Assembly: GCA_029239545.1 (NCBI GenBank)
Contig: JARBUQ010000137.1
Span: 1 to 9,269 of the forward strand
Origin: Paenibacillus sp.
GTDB taxonomy: Bacteria > Bacillota > Bacilli > Paenibacillales > NBRC-103111
DNA length: 9,269 nucleotides
Direction: 5' to 3'
Below are positions 6,662-9,269 of the stretch, in pieces; positions within the stretch are counted from its first letter, which is position 1, and each line of letters begins with the position of its first letter. The notes beneath the pieces were generated by a model. It did no database searches. It saw only the letters and a list, made by a program, of their open reading frames with translations, and had not been told where the DNA came from. The position numbers were made by a program, and so were the translations under genes.

Positions 6662-6715
6662 GCGAGCCTGCAGCTGTTTAATCATAAATAGAGAGACCAG
6701 CCAATTCGGCACAGG

Positions 6716-6727
6716 AAAAGGAGGTGA
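6716..6727 (+). promoter_or_regulatory. Consensus ribosome-binding site deciding the grpE GTG start
   Basis: AAAAGGAGGTGA is a near-complete complement to the 3' end of 16S rRNA and stands 8 bases before GTG 6736. The GTG is the only plausible start, since no in-frame ATG occurs before the conserved coiled-coil region of the protein. Confidence 0.85.
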
Positions 6728-6735
6728 ACTAAAAG

Positions 6736-7371
6736 GTGACTAAACCCGATTATTCAACTACTGAATCAAAGGAAGATAACCTTAATAGTTCAAATAGGGA
6801 AGAGACGGTCGAGGAAGCAATAGCTGGAATCGATTCTCAGGAAGGCATCGGCACTAATGCTTCTGTTGAAGGAGAACAGCCGCTTGAAGAAACAGGTGAT
6901 GTTCACATCTTATCAGCGCTTGAGGTCGAGCTGCAGGAGCAGCGTAAGCAGGCTGACGAGCATTATCAGCGGTATTTGCGTACACAAGCCGATTTCGATA
7001 ATTTCCGCAGACGTTCGCGTCTTGAGAAAGAGGATTTCGCCAAGTATGCATCAGCTAAGCTGATTGAGCAGCTTCTTCCTATTGTCGACAATTTCGAGCG
7101 TGCCTTGAGTGCATCGCATGATGTGAAGGATTTTGACGCCCTGATGAAAGGTGTGGATATGATTTTCCGCCAATTGGATCAGGTGCTGGTTCAAGAAGGG
7201 CTAACATCTATGAACGCTGTAGGTCAACCTTTTAACCCTGAATACCATCAAGCTATCATGCAAGTCGAATCCGAAGATCACGAAGAAGGAATCGTCCTGG
7301 AGGAAATTCAAAAGGGCTATATTCTTAAAGATAAAGTATTGCGTCCAGCAATGGTCAAAGTCAGTCAATAA
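6736..7371 (+). CDS. grpE: GrpE, nucleotide exchange factor of DnaK
   Basis: The 211-residue product is GrpE, a homodimer in the cytoplasm that releases ADP from DnaK and so drives substrate release. Residues 1 to about 60 are acidic, Ser/Thr/Glu-rich and probably disordered, and make it longer than B. subtilis GrpE (187 residues). A coiled-coil helix follows, leading into the conserved DFDNFRRR (86-93) and LLPIVDNFERAL. The C-terminal beta-domain that contacts DnaK carries GQPFNPEYHQA (163-173) and ends in KDKVLRPAMVKVSQ. The gene begins with GTG behind a consensus ribosome-binding site. It stands 48 bases before dnaK, and the two are almost certainly cotranscribed under CIRCE control. Confidence 0.97.
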   Translation: MTKPDYSTTESKEDNLNSSNREETVEEAIAGIDSQEGIGTNASVEGEQPLEETGDVHILSALEVELQEQRKQADEHYQRYLRTQADFDNFRRRSRLEKEDFAKYASAKLIEQLLPIVDNFERALSASHDVKDFDALMKGVDMIFRQLDQVLVQEGLTSMNAVGQPFNPEYHQAIMQVESEDHEEGIVLEEIQKGYILKDKVLRPAMVKVSQ

Positions 7372-7419
7372 GCACGAGCAAGCCCACATACCAACCAAAT
7401 TTGTTTAGGAGGAACTTTC

Positions 7420-9264
7420 ATGAGTAAAGTAATCGGAATTGACTTAGGAACTACCAACTCTTGTGTAGCAGTAATGGAAGGCGGCGAAGCTGTCGTTATC
7501 CCTAACGTAGAAGGAAACCGCACCACTCCATCGGTGGTTGGCTTCAAGAAGGATGGCGAGCGTATTGTCGGTGAAACGGCCAAGCGTCAATCCATCACTA
7601 ACCCGGATCGCACCGTAATGTCCATCAAACGTCATATGGGTACGAACCACAAGACTACAATCGATTCGAATGACTATACACCGCAAGAGATTTCGGCGAT
7701 GATTCTGCAGAAGCTCAAGGCTGACGCAGAAGCCTACCTCGGCTCGACTGTAACTCAAGCAGTTATTACAGTTCCGGCTTATTTTAATGACAGCCAACGC
7801 CAAGCAACTAAGGATGCAGGCAAAATTGCCGGTCTCGAAGTGCTGCGTATCGTCAACGAACCAACTGCAGCGGCGCTTGCATACGGTCTTGAGAAAACAG
7901 AAGATCAAACGATTCTGGTTTATGACTTGGGTGGCGGTACGTTCGACGTGTCCATTCTTGAACTGGGTGACGGCTTCTTCGAAGTTAAAGCAACGAGCGG
8001 AGACAATCGTTTGGGTGGAGACGACTTTGACCAAGTGATCATCGACTATCTTGCTGCTGAATTCAAGAAAGAGCACGGCATTGACCTGAGCAAGGACAAG
8101 TCAGCTGTTCAACGTCTTAAAGACGCTGCCGAGAAAGCGAAGAAAGAACTTTCGACGGTTTTGACAACTACGATTTCTCTTCCGTTTATCACGGTTGTTG
8201 ACGGCGTTCCTCAGCATCTTGAAGTGAACTTGACACGTGCCAAATTTGACGAGATCTCAGCTTCGCTTGTAGAGCGTACATTAGGTCCTACACGTCAGGC
8301 TATCAGTGATTCCGGCTTATCTGCCAAAGAAATTAACAAAATTGTGCTTGTCGGCGGTTCCACTCGTATTCCTGCTGTGCAAGAAGCAATCAAAAAGCTT
8401 ACAGGCCAAGATCCTCACAAAGGCGTTAACCCGGATGAAGTAGTTGCTCTGGGAGCAGCTATTCAAGCAGGTGTATTAACTGGGGACGTGAAGGACGTAG
8501 TACTGCTTGACGTAACACCATTGTCGCTCGGGATCGAAACAGCTGGCGGTGTGTTCACTAAGATGATCGACCGCAACACTACTATTCCGACAAGCAAATC
8601 CCAAGTATATTCCACATATGCCGATATGCAAACAAGCGTAGAAATTCACGTGCTTCAAGGTGAACGGTCTATGGCTTCCGATAACAAAACATTAGGTCGC
8701 TTCATGTTAGGAGATATTCCGGCTGCACCTCGCGGAGTTCCCCAAATCGAAGTTACCTTCGATATCGATGCCAACGGGATCGTGAACGTATCTGCCTTGG
8801 ATAAAGGTACAGGTAAGAGCCAAAAGATTACAATCACTTCTTCAAGCGGCTTGACCGATGAAGAAATTGACAAAATGATGAAGGACGCGGAAGCGAATGC
8901 CGAGGAAGACCGCAAACGCAAGGAAGCGGTTGAAACTCGCAATCAAGCGGATCAATTGATCTATTCTGTGGACAAAACTTTGAAGGATCTGGGCGACAAA
9001 GTTGATCAAGCCGAGATCGACAAAGCGAATGCAGCCAAAGAAACTTTGAAGCAAGCGCTGGAGGGCAATGACCTTGAGGCGATTAATAAAGCATCCGAAG
9101 AGCTGACTGAAATTGTTCAGCAACTGTCTGTCAAGCTGTACGAGCAAGCAGCACAAGCAGCTGAAGGTGCTGGTGGCCCAGGCGCTGGTGCAGGTCCAGG
9201 TGGAGACAACAAGAAAGATAATGTCGTTGATGCCGATTACGAAGTAGTAGACGACAAGAAGTAA
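7420..9264 (+). CDS. dnaK: Molecular chaperone DnaK (Hsp70)
   Basis: This complete 614-residue Hsp70 is close in length to B. subtilis DnaK (611) and shorter than the E. coli form, as expected for Gram-positive DnaK, which lacks a segment in the ATPase domain. ATPase motifs are intact: DLGTTNS (8-14), DLGGGTFD (169-176) and GGSTRIP (312-318). The interdomain linker VVLLDVTP is at 360-367, followed by the substrate-binding beta domain and helical lid. The tail has a Gly/Ala/Pro-rich stretch (about 583-595) and ends in the acidic DADYEVVDDKK, typical of the family. AGGAGG at 7407-7412 is seven bases before the ATG. Base composition is lower in GC than the chaperonin gene. It works with GrpE and with a DnaJ probably encoded just after the window, which ends five bases past the stop codon. 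Confidence 0.98.
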   Translation: MSKVIGIDLGTTNSCVAVMEGGEAVVIPNVEGNRTTPSVVGFKKDGERIVGETAKRQSITNPDRTVMSIKRHMGTNHKTTIDSNDYTPQEISAMILQKLKADAEAYLGSTVTQAVITVPAYFNDSQRQATKDAGKIAGLEVLRIVNEPTAAALAYGLEKTEDQTILVYDLGGGTFDVSILELGDGFFEVKATSGDNRLGGDDFDQVIIDYLAAEFKKEHGIDLSKDKSAVQRLKDAAEKAKKELSTVLTTTISLPFITVVDGVPQHLEVNLTRAKFDEISASLVERTLGPTRQAISDSGLSAKEINKIVLVGGSTRIPAVQEAIKKLTGQDPHKGVNPDEVVALGAAIQAGVLTGDVKDVVLLDVTPLSLGIETAGGVFTKMIDRNTTIPTSKSQVYSTYADMQTSVEIHVLQGERSMASDNKTLGRFMLGDIPAAPRGVPQIEVTFDIDANGIVNVSALDKGTGKSQKITITSSSGLTDEEIDKMMKDAEANAEEDRKRKEAVETRNQADQLIYSVDKTLKDLGDKVDQAEIDKANAAKETLKQALEGNDLEAINKASEELTEIVQQLSVKLYEQAAQAAEGAGGPGAGAGPGGDNKKDNVVDADYEVVDDKK

Positions 9265-9269
9265 GAAGA

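Noticed and set aside
7444..8076. A 210-codon open frame on the minus strand opposite the dnaK ATPase region.
   Set aside because: Long antisense frames opposite dnaK are a familiar artefact of its codon use. The product has no recognisable motif and no ribosome-binding site or promoter was noticed.
9170..9215. Repetitive Gly/Ala/Pro codons near the end of dnaK as a possible DNA repeat.
   Set aside because: This is the ordinary low-complexity tail of DnaK rather than a separate element.

Overview
The window reads as part of the chromosome of a low-to-moderate GC Gram-positive bacterium. Paenibacillus or a close relative in the Bacillales is my best inference. The gene order (tail of a probable yqxA-like gene, lepA, hemW, then hrcA, grpE, dnaK) is the well-known Bacillus arrangement. 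HrcA/CIRCE control and a 614-residue Gram-positive-type DnaK fit this. The distinguishing feature is a thermosome-like (group III) chaperonin gene between hrcA and grpE, an arrangement described for some Firmicutes. No mobile elements, CRISPR arrays, tRNA or rRNA genes were seen, and all recognised genes are on the + strand.

Layout. Positions 2-118 hold the C-terminal end of a gene that begins outside the window. A good sigma-A-type promoter (TTGCTG, 17 bp, TATAAT) then drives lepA (227-2041), which encodes the ribosomal GTPase EF4. After a 140-base gap containing a GC-rich hairpin comes hemW (2182-3336), a radical-SAM-family haem chaperone. A separate promoter follows, with its -10 box buried in a near-perfect ARG box (ArgR/AhrC operator). 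It precedes a small GNAT acetyltransferase (3466-3933) that resembles short-form N-acetylglutamate synthases. That gene ends in a rho-independent terminator whose hairpin also contains a TTGACA hexamer, the likely -35 box of the next operon.

The heat-shock operon starts with a perfect CIRCE element (3976-4002). It runs hrcA (4053-5078), chaperonin (5112-6644), grpE (6736-7371), dnaK (7420-9264), and dnaJ probably lies just beyond the window. HrcA represses at CIRCE. GrpE and DnaK form the Hsp70 machine, and the chaperonin is placed so that it should be co-induced with them.

Most of the window is ordinary, conserved housekeeping DNA. The two points worth attention are the archaeal-type chaperonin inside the Hsp70 operon and the predicted arginine-controlled acetyltransferase cassette between hemW and hrcA. 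Neither is a wholly new system: the chaperonin class is already described, and the arginine link is a prediction from a motif and protein similarity.
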